NCBI RefSeq assembly: GCF_900172325.1
Contig: NZ_FWFR01000001.1
Span: forward strand, 806,001-870,000
Source: Oceanibacterium hippocampi
GTDB taxonomy: Bacteria; Pseudomonadota; Alphaproteobacteria; Sneathiellales; Sneathiellaceae
Length of the DNA stretch: 64,000 nucleotides
Reading direction: 5' to 3'
The translations under genes and the position numbers were made by a program. The notes under the pieces are model-generated. The model was given only the letters and a program-made list of their open reading frames with translations. It searched no databases and was not told the origin of the DNA. Below, piece after piece: positions 9,367-18,593 of the stretch (position 1 is its first letter; each line of letters starts with the position of its first letter).

Positions 9367-10530
9367 TCAGTTCTCCCGCACATGTTCGGCCAGCCGCCGC
9401 ATGAAACGGTCGCAGGCGGCGATCTGGTCGAGCGCGATCCATTCGTTCGGCTTGTGCGCCTCGCGGATGTTGCCCGGGCCGCAGACCACAGTCGAGGAGC
9501 CGGTGCCCTGGAAGAGCCCGCCCTCGGTGGCGTAGGACACGACCTCGGTATCGTTGCGCCCGGCGAGCCGCTTGACCAGTGCCTCGGCCGGCGAGTCCGT
9601 CTCCGGGCGCAACGGGGTCACCGTGGCGCGCGTCTCCGACACGATCTCGGCGCCCGGATGGATGGCGCGCATGCGCGGCAGCAGAACCTGCTCGGCATAG
9701 TCGTCGAAACGGCGCCGGATGGTCGGTCCGTCATCCTCCGGAATGCTCCGGCAATCCCACTGGAAGGTGCATTCGCGGGGAATGATGTTGCGTGCCGTGC
9801 CGCCCTTGATGGTGCCGACATTGATCGTCGTGTAGGGCGGTACGAAGGGGCTGTCGGCGGGCGCGCCGGCGATCAGTTCCTCCTGCGTCCGGCCCAGCCA
9901 GGCGACCAGCTCGGCCGCGTAGGCGATGGCGTTGACGCCGGTCTGCGGGGCCGAGGAGTGGGCCTCGAGCCCGCGCACCGTCGTGTTGGTCGCCATCGTC
10001 CCCTTGTGCGCGTTCACCACCTTCATCTCGGTCGGTTCGCCGACGATGACGATCTCTGGCACCGGGCCGTCATGCTCGATATGACGGATGACGCCATGGA
10101 CGCCGACGCAGCCGATTTCCTCGTCATAGGAGAAGGCGAAGCGGACCGGGGTCTTGAGCGGCCGTTTCACCAGTTCCGGGACGAGCGCCAGCGAGCAGGC
10201 GATGAAGCTCTTCATGTCGGCGGTGCCGCGGCCGAACAGCCGGCCGTCGCGCTCGACCACGGTGAACGGGTCGCTGTCCCAGGGCTGGCCCTCGACCGGA
10301 ACCACGTCGCTGTGGCCGGAGAGCACGATCCCGCCCTTGTCGGCCGGGCCGACGACGGCATAGAGATTGGCCTTCTGCCCGGTCTCGTCCGGGATCAGCC
10401 GGGACTCGATCCCGAAGCCGGACAGATAGTCGGCCACCCACTCGATCAGTTGAAGGTTGGACCGGAAACTGGTGGTGTCGAATCCGACGAGGGTTTCGAC
10501 GAGCTGTCGCGAGGTGAGTGCGGTTGCCAA
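9367..10530 (-). CDS. argE: Acetylornithine deacetylase
   Basis: M20-family zinc peptidase of 387 residues that hydrolyses N-acetylornithine to ornithine and acetate. Metal-site motifs are LSGHSDVVP, GTADMKSF and the catalytic Glu pair in SYDEEIG; GEPTEMKVVNAHKG follows as in ArgE/DapE proteins. I use the TTG at 10528-10530: AAGAAGG lies upstream at suitable distance, the product matches the usual family length, and the 56 codons further upstream look non-coding and would include the intergenic region shared with the divergent tetR gene. With argD and argF it covers three arginine steps within 6 kb. Confidence 0.92.
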   Translation of the reverse strand: MATALTSRQLVETLVGFDTTSFRSNLQLIEWVADYLSGFGIESRLIPDETGQKANLYAVVGPADKGGIVLSGHSDVVPVEGQPWDSDPFTVVERDGRLFGRGTADMKSFIACSLALVPELVKRPLKTPVRFAFSYDEEIGCVGVHGVIRHIEHDGPVPEIVIVGEPTEMKVVNAHKGTMATNTTVRGLEAHSSAPQTGVNAIAYAAELVAWLGRTQEELIAGAPADSPFVPPYTTINVGTIKGGTARNIIPRECTFQWDCRSIPEDDGPTIRRRFDDYAEQVLLPRMRAIHPGAEIVSETRATVTPLRPETDSPAEALVKRLAGRNDTEVVSYATEGGLFQGTGSSTVVCGPGNIREAHKPNEWIALDQIAACDRFMRRLAEHVREN

Positions 10531-10696
10531 GGGAAAAACCTTCTTGAAATACGCGGAATACGCTTTCCGGCAGGGTAATGCCCGGCCGGGGCCCCGTCCA
10601 GCCGTCAGCCACACGGTATCGGGTTTCGATCGCGGGAGTGTTTGCAAAGGTGTGATCCCGATTGCTTTCCAGTCTTGCCGGGTCATATGGTTGCGC

Positions 10697-11389
10697 ATGG
10701 ATCAATCGATTGACCTAAAGTCAGCCCGGGACACGCGCGAGCGCCTGATACTGGGCGCGCTCGGGTTGTTCGCGGGGCGCGGCTTCGAGGCCACCTCGAC
10801 GCGGGAACTGGCCCGCGCCGCGCACGTCAACCTGTCGGCAATCGCCTATCATTTCGGTGGAAAGGAAGGGCTCTACGCCGCCGTCGTCGAGCGCGTGATC
10901 GAAGACATGGCGCCGAACCGCGAGGGGCTGGCCCACTTCATCCGTTCGGGGCTCGACGAGGCCGCAGGCGACCCGGCCCGGCTCGCCGAACTGGCACGGC
11001 AGGTCGTGCGGCTGATCATCCGGACCATCTCGACGATGCCCGGCCATCGCATCCGGATGCAGCTCCTCTATCACGAGATCCAGCAGCCGTCGGACCATTT
11101 CGCGGCGATCCGGGAGCGTCATTTCGCGCCCCTGCAACGGACCGTCGGCGCCCTCGTCGCCGCCGCGACCGGGCTCGACCCGGCCGACGAGCGGACTCGG
11201 ATCCAGGCCCATATGACCATGATGCTCTGCGTCCAGTTCGTCTTGAACACCAACCTCGTGCAGGCCAGCCTCGGCTGGAAAAGCCACGGCGAGGCGGAAT
11301 TCGAGAAGCTCGCCGGGATCGCCGGCGACTGGGTCGTCCGCGCGCTCGGCCTCGAGTATGCGGCCGCGACCTGGCCGGAGGACGTCTGA
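10697..11389 (+). CDS. TetR-family repressor (CecR/DUF1956 type)
   Basis: 230-residue TetR-family regulator. The N-terminal helix-turn-helix is clear (TSTRELARAAHVNLSAIAYHFGGKEGLY, split here by the turn near residue 35), and the C-terminal part resembles the CecR/YbiH ligand-binding domain, a group often found beside HlyD-type efflux genes. Its stop overlaps the start of the adaptor gene (TGATG), so it is the first gene of the efflux operon and probably represses it. The ATG at 10697 is chosen over upstream in-frame codons because TetR proteins start this close to the first helix. A 12-bp palindrome lies in codons 2-6. Confidence 0.9.
   Translation: MDQSIDLKSARDTRERLILGALGLFAGRGFEATSTRELARAAHVNLSAIAYHFGGKEGLYAAVVERVIEDMAPNREGLAHFIRSGLDEAAGDPARLAELARQVVRLIIRTISTMPGHRIRMQLLYHEIQQPSDHFAAIRERHFAPLQRTVGALVAAATGLDPADERTRIQAHMTMMLCVQFVLNTNLVQASLGWKSHGEAEFEKLAGIAGDWVVRALGLEYAAATWPEDV
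10702..10713. promoter_or_regulatory. Palindrome at the start of the tetR gene, possible operator
   Basis: TCAATCGATTGA is perfectly palindromic and sits immediately after the repressor start codon, where it could serve for autoregulation. Only symmetry and position support this. Confidence 0.25.
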
Positions 11390-12645
11390 TGGGCCGGCTC
11401 TCGACGACCCTGAAGATCATTCTGCCGGTCGGGTTGCTGGTCGTCGCGGTTGCCGTCTTCGTGGCGCTGAAGGAAACCCGGCCGGTCGCCGAGCCTGCCC
11501 CGCGGCTGGAACGCAGCTGGCCGATCGCCGTGGCGACAGTCTCGATTGGTGACGAACAGCCGACGCAGCGCGTCTTCGGGACGGTCGTCTCCGGGCGTAC
11601 CGTGTCGATGCGGTCTTTGGTCGCCGGCGAGGTCGTGGCGGTCGGCGAGAATTTCCGGAACGGCGGGATCGTTGCCAGGGGCGAGATGCTGATCGAGATC
11701 GATCCCTTCGAATACCGGATCGCCTTGCGGGAGATCCGCGCGCAGCTCGCCGAGGCGCGCGCGCGACTTGTCGAATTGCGCGCCCGCCGGGACATGGAGA
11801 AGGCGGCGCTGGCGCGCGAGCGCGAGATGCTCGGCCTCGACGAGCGCCAGCTTGCCCGCTCCGAGGAGCTGTTCAGGCGGGGCAACGTCTCCGAGCGCGC
11901 ACTCGACGATTCGCGGATGGCGCTGGCGCGGATGCGCCAGGGGGTTTCCGGCCGCGAATTCTCGGTCACCGCCGAGAGCGCCCGGGTCGCCCAGCAGGAG
12001 GCGACGATCGAGCGCCTTGAGGCGGAGGAAGCGCGCGTCGCCCGCGACCTCGAGCGGACCCGGCTGGTTGCGCCCTACAACGGTTTCCTGCGCGGGATCC
12101 AGGCCGAGATGGGCCGCCGCCTCGGCGTCAACGACGCGGTTGCCGAACTGATCGATGCGGACAGCCTTGAAGTCGCGGTCCGCCTTTCGGATGCGCAATA
12201 TGGCCGCGTCTACGGCTCGCCGGAGGGGCTGATCGGACGTCCTGTGCAGGTGATCTGGCAGGCCGGCCGGGTTGCGCTGACCCATGCCGCGCGGATCGAG
12301 CGGGTCGGCGCCGCGGTCGAGGCAGCCAGCGGCGGCATCGAGATCTATGCCCGGCTCGCCGACAGCAACGCGGCGAGCCCGCTCCGGCCGGGCAACTTCG
12401 TCGAGGTCCGGATGTCGGACCAGGTCTATGCGGACGTCGCCCGGCTGCCGGAAAGCGCGCTGCACGAGGGCGACAGGGTCTATGTCGTCCGTGACGGCCG
12501 GCTCGAGCCGCGCGACGTCACGGTCGTCGCGCGAATGGGCGACGACATGCTGGTCCGGGGCGCCCTCGATGACGGCGACCAGGTGGCGGTCACCCGCTTT
12601 ACCGGCATCGGCCCGGGCCTCAAGGTCGAGATCCTCGCGCCATGA
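11389..12645 (+). CDS. RND efflux periplasmic adaptor subunit (HlyD/MFP)
   Basis: Membrane fusion protein of 418 residues that joins an inner-membrane RND pump to an outer-membrane channel. It has an N-terminal membrane anchor (about 8-28), a lipoyl/barrel-sandwich half (about 70-115), a charged alpha-hairpin (about 115-220), the second lipoyl half ending near RTRLVAPYNGFL, then beta-barrel and membrane-proximal domains. There is no lipobox Cys, so it is probably held by the uncleaved helix. It overlaps tetR at its start (TGATG) and the pump gene at its end (ATGA). No outer-membrane TolC-type gene follows, so a channel encoded elsewhere must be used. Confidence 0.93.
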   Translation: MGRLSTTLKIILPVGLLVVAVAVFVALKETRPVAEPAPRLERSWPIAVATVSIGDEQPTQRVFGTVVSGRTVSMRSLVAGEVVAVGENFRNGGIVARGEMLIEIDPFEYRIALREIRAQLAEARARLVELRARRDMEKAALAREREMLGLDERQLARSEELFRRGNVSERALDDSRMALARMRQGVSGREFSVTAESARVAQQEATIERLEAEEARVARDLERTRLVAPYNGFLRGIQAEMGRRLGVNDAVAELIDADSLEVAVRLSDAQYGRVYGSPEGLIGRPVQVIWQAGRVALTHAARIERVGAAVEAASGGIEIYARLADSNAASPLRPGNFVEVRMSDQVYADVARLPESALHEGDRVYVVRDGRLEPRDVTVVARMGDDMLVRGALDDGDQVAVTRFTGIGPGLKVEILAP

Positions 12646-15600
12646 ACCCGCTCTCCGTCGTCCGGCTGTTCGTCCATCACCGGACCGCGGCGAACCTGCT
12701 GATGATCCTGATGATCGTGGCCGGCCTGTTCGCGCTGCTCAGGCTCAACACCCAGTTCTTCCCGACCTTCTCGATCGATATCGTCTCGGTCACCGTGCCC
12801 TGGCCGGGCGCCAGCGCCGCCGATGTCGACGGCAACATCATCGCCGCCATCGAGCCGGAGGTCCGCTTCCTCGATTCGGTCCGCAAGGTGACCTCCTACG
12901 CGGCCGAGGGCCAGGGCACCGTGGTCATCGAGTTCGAACCCGGCAGCGACATGCAGGCCGCGCTCTCGGATGTCGAGCAGGCGGTCGCGCGGGTCACCAC
13001 CCTGCCGGACGAGAGCGAGCGGCCGATCATCAAGCGGGTCATCGCCTATGACACGATCGCCCGGCTGGTCGTCTCCGGGCCGTTCTCCGAGAGCGCGCTC
13101 AAGAGCTTCGCCAAGGAGATCCGCGACGAGCTGCTGGACCGGGGGATCGACAAGATCGACCTGGTCGGCGCGCGTGACGAGGAAATCTGGATCGAGATCG
13201 ACGAAGGCGAGCTGCGCCGCCTGGACCTGACCCTCGACGATGTCGGCCGGCGCGTCGGCTCGATCTCGCAGGACCTGCCGCTCGGCACGGTGGGCGGACC
13301 GGTCGAGAAGCAGCTCCGCAGCCTCGGCGAGGTCGAGGCGGCCGATCTGCTCGGTGCGGTCGAGATCCGTTCGGGGCCGACCGGCGAGCGGGTCCTGTTG
13401 CGCGACGTCGCCCGCATGAGCGAGGCCTTCGACAAGGACGCCCCGGTCGCCAGGCGCCTGCACGATCCGGCGATCGAGCTGCATATCCGGCGCGCCTCGG
13501 CGACCGACGCGCTGGTCGCCCAGCGAACGATGCAGGACTACATGGCCGAGAAGGCGGGGACCTGGCCGGAGACGCTGCGGGTCGAGATGTTCGACGTCAT
13601 GGCCAACCTGATCCGCGATCGCATCGAGCTCCTTCTGCGCAATGGCGTCTCCGGACTGATCCTCGTCCTCGGCGTGCTGTTCGTCTTCCTGAACGGCTGG
13701 GTCGCCTTCTGGGTCGCGGCCGGCATTCCCGTGGCGATGCTGGCGACAGCGGCGGTGATGCTGGCGACCGGGCAGAGCATCAACATGGTCAGCCTGTTCG
13801 CGATGATCATGACCCTCGGCGTGATTGTCGACGACGCGATCGTGGTCGCCGAGCACGGCTCGTCGCGGCGCGCCCTCGGCCTGTCGCCCGGCGAGGCGGC
13901 CGAGGAGGGGGCGACCCGGATGCTTGCGCCGGTGGTCGCCTCGTCGCTGACCACGATCGCGACCTTCCTGCCGATCCTGCTGGTTTCCGACATCATCGGC
14001 CAGATCATCGCCGCGATCCCCTATGTCGTGGTCGCGACGCTCATCGCCAGCCTCGTCGAATGCTTCCTGATCCTGCCGGGTCACATGCGTCATGCGCTGT
14101 CCGGCCAGGGACTGCGCGACAGCCGGCTCCGGCAATGGTTCAACCGTCATTTCGATGCCTTCCGGGACGGTCCCTTCGTTCGCGCGGTCGGTTTCGTGGT
14201 GCGCTGGCGGTATGCCTCGGCGGCCGGCGCGCTCGGACTGCTGATCGTCGCCGCCGGGCTGATCGTGGGCGGGCGGGTGCCGTTCACCTTCTTCCCCTCG
14301 CCGGAGAGCGATACGGTCAATGCCAACATCCTGTTCGCCCCGGGCACGCCCAGGGAGACAACGACGGCGATGATCGAGGAGCTGGAACGCGCGCTCCACG
14401 TCGCCGAGGAGAAGCTGACGGACGGCGCCGGCGGGCTCGTGCTGATGGCCTTCGGCAAGTCGGGGATCAGCCAGGGAGACGACTTCTCCTCGGTCCGGGG
14501 CGGCAACCGGGGCGGCGTCCATGTCGAGCTTGCCCCCTCCGACCATCGCGACATCCGCACCGCCGAGTTCATCGAGGCCTGGCGGGCGGAGATCCGGCCG
14601 CTGCCGGGGCTGCAGCGGCTCGCCCTCATCGAGCGGTCGGGCGGCCCGCCGGGGCGGGAGGTCGACATCAGGCTCTCGGGCGCCTCGAGCGACGTCCTGA
14701 AACAGGCCGCCGAGGCGGTCAAGGACGCGCTGGGCCGGTATCCCGGGATCAGCGATATCGAGGACGACCTGCCCTACGGCAAGCAGGAACTGCTGCTCGA
14801 ACTCACGCCGCGCGGGCTCGCCCTCGGCTTCACCACCGACAGCGTCAGCCGGCAGGTCCGGGCCGCCTTCGAGGGGACGATCGCGCGCAAGTTCGCCCGC
14901 GGCGACGAAGAGGTCACGATCCGCCTCAAGTATCCGCGCGAGCAGGCGACGCTTGCCGCGATGGACCGTCTCTACCTGAAGAGCCCGACCGGCGCCGAGG
15001 TGCCGCTGACCGAGGCGGTGCGGTTCAACGAGCGGATCGGGTTCGACCGCATCCGGCGCGAGGACGGCCACCGCGAGGTCGCGGTCACGGCCGAGGTCGA
15101 CGAGGATCGCGCCGATGCCAACCAGGTGCTGGCGAGCCTCGCGGCCGACGACCTGCCGCGAATCGCCGGCGATCTGGGGATCGACTATTCCTTCGCCGGC
15201 AAGGCGGAGGAGCAGGAACGGACCTTCGGCGACATGAAGTTCGGCGCGATGATCGGGCTTGCCGCGATCTACATCATTCTTGCCTGGGTCTTCTCGTCCT
15301 ACGGCCGGCCCTTCGTCGTGATGTCGATCATTCCGTTCGGCTTCGTCGGCGCCGTCGTCGGCCATATGGTGCTCGGTTACGCGGTGACAGTGCTCAGCCT
15401 GGTCGCGCTGCTCGGCCTCGCCGGCATCCTGGTCAACGATTCGATCATCCTTGTCTCGACCATCGACGAGCGTATCTCGCGGGGCGAGCGGGTTCGCGAC
15501 GCCATCGTCCAGGGTACCGCCGACCGCCTCCGGGCGGTGCTGCTGACCTCGCTGACGACGATCGGCGGGCTGGCGCCACTGCTGTTCGAGACCAGCCTGC

Positions 15601-15773
15601 AGGCGCGCTTCCTGATCCCGATGGCGATCACCATGGTCTTCGGCCTGATGACGGCGACCCTTCTGGTGCTGTTTCTCGTGCCGGCGCTGACCCATATCGC
15701 CGAGGATATCGGCGGCCTGTTCCGTGGCGCCCGCGTCGCGCGCCGGCAACCCGACGCCGGTCGCGCCGCCTGA
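12642..15773 (+). CDS. RND efflux transporter permease (AcrB/HAE1 family)
   Basis: Full-length RND pump of 1043 residues. There is a first membrane helix at about 15-32, a large periplasmic loop, helices 2-6 around 330-480, a second periplasmic loop and helices 8-12 from about 865 to 1020. The proton-relay pair is present in GVIVDDAIVV on TM4, and a second half copy appears as GILVNDSIILV. It exports hydrophobic compounds or drugs using proton motive force; substrate unknown. Translation is coupled to the adaptor through ATGA. Its stop codon abuts that of the convergent trkH gene (TGA then TCA). Confidence 0.95.
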   Translation: MNPLSVVRLFVHHRTAANLLMILMIVAGLFALLRLNTQFFPTFSIDIVSVTVPWPGASAADVDGNIIAAIEPEVRFLDSVRKVTSYAAEGQGTVVIEFEPGSDMQAALSDVEQAVARVTTLPDESERPIIKRVIAYDTIARLVVSGPFSESALKSFAKEIRDELLDRGIDKIDLVGARDEEIWIEIDEGELRRLDLTLDDVGRRVGSISQDLPLGTVGGPVEKQLRSLGEVEAADLLGAVEIRSGPTGERVLLRDVARMSEAFDKDAPVARRLHDPAIELHIRRASATDALVAQRTMQDYMAEKAGTWPETLRVEMFDVMANLIRDRIELLLRNGVSGLILVLGVLFVFLNGWVAFWVAAGIPVAMLATAAVMLATGQSINMVSLFAMIMTLGVIVDDAIVVAEHGSSRRALGLSPGEAAEEGATRMLAPVVASSLTTIATFLPILLVSDIIGQIIAAIPYVVVATLIASLVECFLILPGHMRHALSGQGLRDSRLRQWFNRHFDAFRDGPFVRAVGFVVRWRYASAAGALGLLIVAAGLIVGGRVPFTFFPSPESDTVNANILFAPGTPRETTTAMIEELERALHVAEEKLTDGAGGLVLMAFGKSGISQGDDFSSVRGGNRGGVHVELAPSDHRDIRTAEFIEAWRAEIRPLPGLQRLALIERSGGPPGREVDIRLSGASSDVLKQAAEAVKDALGRYPGISDIEDDLPYGKQELLLELTPRGLALGFTTDSVSRQVRAAFEGTIARKFARGDEEVTIRLKYPREQATLAAMDRLYLKSPTGAEVPLTEAVRFNERIGFDRIRREDGHREVAVTAEVDEDRADANQVLASLAADDLPRIAGDLGIDYSFAGKAEEQERTFGDMKFGAMIGLAAIYIILAWVFSSYGRPFVVMSIIPFGFVGAVVGHMVLGYAVTVLSLVALLGLAGILVNDSIILVSTIDERISRGERVRDAIVQGTADRLRAVLLTSLTTIGGLAPLLFETSLQARFLIPMAITMVFGLMTATLLVLFLVPALTHIAEDIGGLFRGARVARRQPDAGRAA

Positions 15774-17225
15774 TCAGATCTGCCAGAAGCGGCGGGTGAA
15801 CAGCACCAGCACCGTGAACAGTTCCAGCCGGCCGATCAGCATCCCGCCCGACAGCAACCACTTCGCCGTATCCGGCAGCGGCTGGAAGTTGCCGGACGGA
15901 CCGATGATGTCGCCGAGGCCGGGCCCGACATTGGCGATCGCCGTCGCCGCACCCGATACCGCGGTGACGAAATCGAGGCCGAGCGCGGTCAGCGCCAGGG
16001 TCAGCAGGCTGAAGGACAGCAGGAAGAGAAACAGGAAGCTCATCACCGATTCGATGGCGGTATCCGGCAGCGGCCGCCCGTTGTAATGCGGGATGACGAT
16101 GCGGTTCGGTTGCCAGAGCTGAAGCATCTGCATGCGGGCGGTCTCGAAGATGACCTGGAAGCGGAAGATCTTGATGCCGCAGCTCGTCGAGCCGGCGCAA
16201 CCGCCGATGAACATGATGAAGAAGAAGGCGCAGACGGCGAAGCCGCCCCACAGGCCGTAGTCTGTCGTCGCGTAGCCGGTGCCGGTCATCACCGACGTGA
16301 CGTTGAAGGCCGCGTAGCGCAACGCGTCCGCCACCCCGGTTCCGTGGCGGAGTATCTGCAGCAGTGCCATCGCGGCGATGAAGAGGCCGAGGATGCCGAG
16401 AAACCAGCGGACCTGGCTGTCGCGGAGCAGGGCGACCGGCTGGCCCTGCACGGCCCGGAAATAGAGCAGGAAGGGCAGCGCGCCGAGCGCCATGAAGAGC
16501 GTGACGATCCAGTCGATGGCGGCACTGTCGAAATGGCCGATCGAGAGATCGTGGGTCGAGAAGCCGGCGGTCGAGATCGCCGTCATGCTGTGCGCGACGG
16601 CGTCGAACACCGACATGCCGGCGAGCCACAGGCTGATCGCGCAGGTGATCGTGAGCAGAAGGTAGATCGAACCGATGGCGGCCACGATCTGGGTCGTGCG
16701 CGGCATGACCTTGTCGGGCGAGTTCTCGGAACTTTCCATCCGGAAAAGCTGCATGCCGCCGACCTGCAGGATCGGCAGCACGGCGATTGCCATGACGACG
16801 ACGCCGACGCCGCCCAGCCATTGCAGCAGGGCCCGCCAGATCAGCAGGCCCGGCGGCGCGCCGTCGAGCCCGGTGATGACGGTCGCCCCGGTCGTCGTCA
16901 GCCCGGACATCGCCTCGAAGAAGGCGTCCGTGTAGCTCATGTTCAGTTCGGAGAAGTTGAACGGGACGGCGGCGAAGGCCGGCAGGATGATCCAGACGAC
17001 CGTGGTCAGGATGAAGGCTTCGCGTAGGCCAACCTCGGTAAGCTCGGCCCTGTTGGAGAGAAAGAGCCCGATGCCGACGAACACGGTGACGATCGCGCTG
17101 CCGGCGAAGACCTGCCAGTCGGCATGGCCGGCAAACAGGTCGACGATCGCCGGGATCATCATGAACACGCCCAGCGTCGCGACCAGCAGTCCGGCCACCA
17201 TCAGAACGGGGCGATAGTCGATCAC
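15774..17225 (-). CDS. trkH: TrkH potassium uptake protein
   Basis: Integral membrane K+ translocating subunit of the Trk system, built of four membrane-pore-membrane repeats. Selectivity-filter-like loops with Gly can be seen, for example SGLTTTGATV near residue 95 and GGCAGSTSCGIKIFR near 310. It needs the NAD-binding TrkA protein, which is not in the window. I prefer the GTG at 17223-17225 because a GGGAG lies 11 bases upstream and family members begin with the equivalent of VIDYRPVL. An ATG at 17247-17249 adds eight residues but lacks a well-placed ribosome site. It converges on the RND operon with no gap. Confidence 0.92.
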   Translation of the reverse strand: MIDYRPVLMVAGLLVATLGVFMMIPAIVDLFAGHADWQVFAGSAIVTVFVGIGLFLSNRAELTEVGLREAFILTTVVWIILPAFAAVPFNFSELNMSYTDAFFEAMSGLTTTGATVITGLDGAPPGLLIWRALLQWLGGVGVVVMAIAVLPILQVGGMQLFRMESSENSPDKVMPRTTQIVAAIGSIYLLLTITCAISLWLAGMSVFDAVAHSMTAISTAGFSTHDLSIGHFDSAAIDWIVTLFMALGALPFLLYFRAVQGQPVALLRDSQVRWFLGILGLFIAAMALLQILRHGTGVADALRYAAFNVTSVMTGTGYATTDYGLWGGFAVCAFFFIMFIGGCAGSTSCGIKIFRFQVIFETARMQMLQLWQPNRIVIPHYNGRPLPDTAIESVMSFLFLFLLSFSLLTLALTALGLDFVTAVSGAATAIANVGPGLGDIIGPSGNFQPLPDTAKWLLSGGMLIGRLELFTVLVLFTRRFWQI

Positions 17226-17338
17226 GTCGGTTGGTACTCCCACCGCCATCCTCGCGGGTGGCTGGGATCATCGGCGCTCGGACGACGCATGTCCATGCGG
17301 GATTGGTTGCCGTCCGTTGCCGGACGCGACCGGCATGC

Positions 17339-17980
17339 TCAGCCGGTCGAGGTGCCGATCATGGTGAGCAGCTCGCGGCGCGTGGTCGGATCGTCGCGGA
17401 ACGCGCCCAGCATGCAGCTGGTCACCATCGAGACGCCGTCCTTGTGGACGCCGCGCGTCGACATGCACTGATGCTCGGATTCAAGGACGACCGCGACGCC
17501 GCGCGGCGTCAGCGCCTCCTGGATCGTCTGGGCGATCTGCGCGGTCAGCTTTTCCTGGATCTGCAGGCGCTTGGCAAAGGCGTCGACGACGCGGGCGAGC
17601 TTGGAGATACCGACCACCCGGTCGCTCGGCAGGTAGGCGACATGGGCCCGGCCGATGATCGGCAGCATGTGGTGCTCGCAATAACTCTCGAAGCGGATAT
17701 CGCGGAGCAGGATGACCTCGTCATAGCCTTCGACATCCTCGAAGGTCCGCTCCAGATAGGTGGCGGGATTCTGGTCGTAGCCGGCGAAGAATTCCTCGTA
17801 GGCGCGGACGACGCGGTCGGGCGTGCCGATCAGGCCTTCGCGGTTCGGGTCGTCGCCGGCCCAGCGCAGAAGCGTTCGAACGGCTTCCTCGGCCTGCTGC
17901 CGGCTCGGTCGTTTGATCGCGGTCGAGCCGCTTTCTGCGCTGCTTTCGGCCAGGGCCTGGGAATTGGGAGAATCCAACAC
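17339..17980 (-). CDS. folE: GTP cyclohydrolase I
   Basis: FolE converts GTP to 7,8-dihydroneopterin triphosphate, the first step of tetrahydrofolate (and queuosine-related) synthesis. About 213 residues; the zinc ligands are in [10 protein letters not shown] (Cys and His) and [11 protein letters not shown] (Cys), and the GTP-contact motif GISKLAR is present. I place the start at the GTG at 17978-17980, with AGGAG five bases upstream; the next codon, TTG, is an alternative at better spacing. The first 20 or so residues are low in similarity. The gene stands alone between trkH and apaG on the same strand. Confidence 0.95.
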   Translation of the reverse strand: MLDSPNSQALAESSAESGSTAIKRPSRQQAEEAVRTLLRWAGDDPNREGLIGTPDRVVRAYEEFFAGYDQNPATYLERTFEDVEGYDEVILLRDIRFESYCEHHMLPIIGRAHVAYLPSDRVVGISKLARVVDAFAKRLQIQEKLTAQIAQTIQEALTPRGVAVVLESEHQCMSTRGVHKDGVSMVTSCMLGAFRDDPTTRRELLTMIGTSTG

Positions 17981-18086
17981 GCTCGCTCCTACTCCGGATG
18001 TCGTAATACCCGGCCGGCAACGAGCAGACAGGGCGAAAAGCAATATGGTGTAAGGAAATCCGGAGGCAACCGCAACTTGCACCGGG

Positions 18087-18494
18087 TCAGTGGACGGCGG
18101 AGCCCTCGTGCGGACTGTCGAGCGAAAAGGCCGGAATCGCGACCTCGAAGACCTCGCCGACGGCGTTGGTCATCTCGTAGGCGCCGACCATGATCCCGGA
18201 CGGCGTCGAGAGCGGCGTGCCGCTGGTATATTCGAAACTGCCGCCCGGCTCCAGGATCGGTTGCTCGCCGACGACGCCGGCGCCGCGGACCTCCTGGACC
18301 TGGCCTCGGGCATCGGTGATCTTCCAGTGACGGTTGAGCAGGGTGACCGTTTCGGTGCCGTTGTTCTCGATCCGCACCTGGTAGGCCCAGACATAATAGT
18401 CGTCGTCCGGTTCCGATTGATCCTCGAGGAAGACCGGTCTCACGCAGACCCGGATATGCCGGGTTTCCTTGTCGTAGGTGCCAGTGTCGGTCAT
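18087..18494 (-). CDS. apaG: ApaG protein
   Basis: A 135-residue ApaG-domain protein with an Ig-like beta sandwich. The family is linked to Co2+/Mg2+ efflux phenotypes in enterobacteria, but its biochemical role is unsettled. The core [13 protein letters not shown] and [10 protein letters not shown], followed by [18 protein letters not shown], are the standard family signature, and the length is normal. The start is the ATG at 18492-18494. An OmpA-like lipoprotein gene lies upstream on the same strand. Confidence 0.93.
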   Translation of the reverse strand: MTDTGTYDKETRHIRVCVRPVFLEDQSEPDDDYYVWAYQVRIENNGTETVTLLNRHWKITDARGQVQEVRGAGVVGEQPILEPGGSFEYTSGTPLSTPSGIMVGAYEMTNAVGEVFEVAIPAFSLDSPHEGSAVH

Positions 18495-18593
18495 CGAACG
18501 ATCATCACGCCATCTGCTCTGCCGGCCAGGGGCAGGCCGACCCGTTCGGCGGAGTATCGCGATCGCCCGGTGGGTTGTCCAGAGACGGCGCGC

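Noticed and set aside
12480-15749. A 1089-codon open frame antisense to the RND pump gene
   Set aside because: Its translation is Arg/Asp/Gln-rich without any family pattern; it is the mirror of a GC-rich gene with strong third-position bias. The same applies to the 986-codon frame antisense to the ankyrin-protein gene (26073-29033).
15771-15776. TGATCA where two stop codons meet between the RND pump and trkH, as a possible operator
   Set aside because: It is simply the two abutting stop codons of convergent genes; six bases of symmetry are not evidence of a site.
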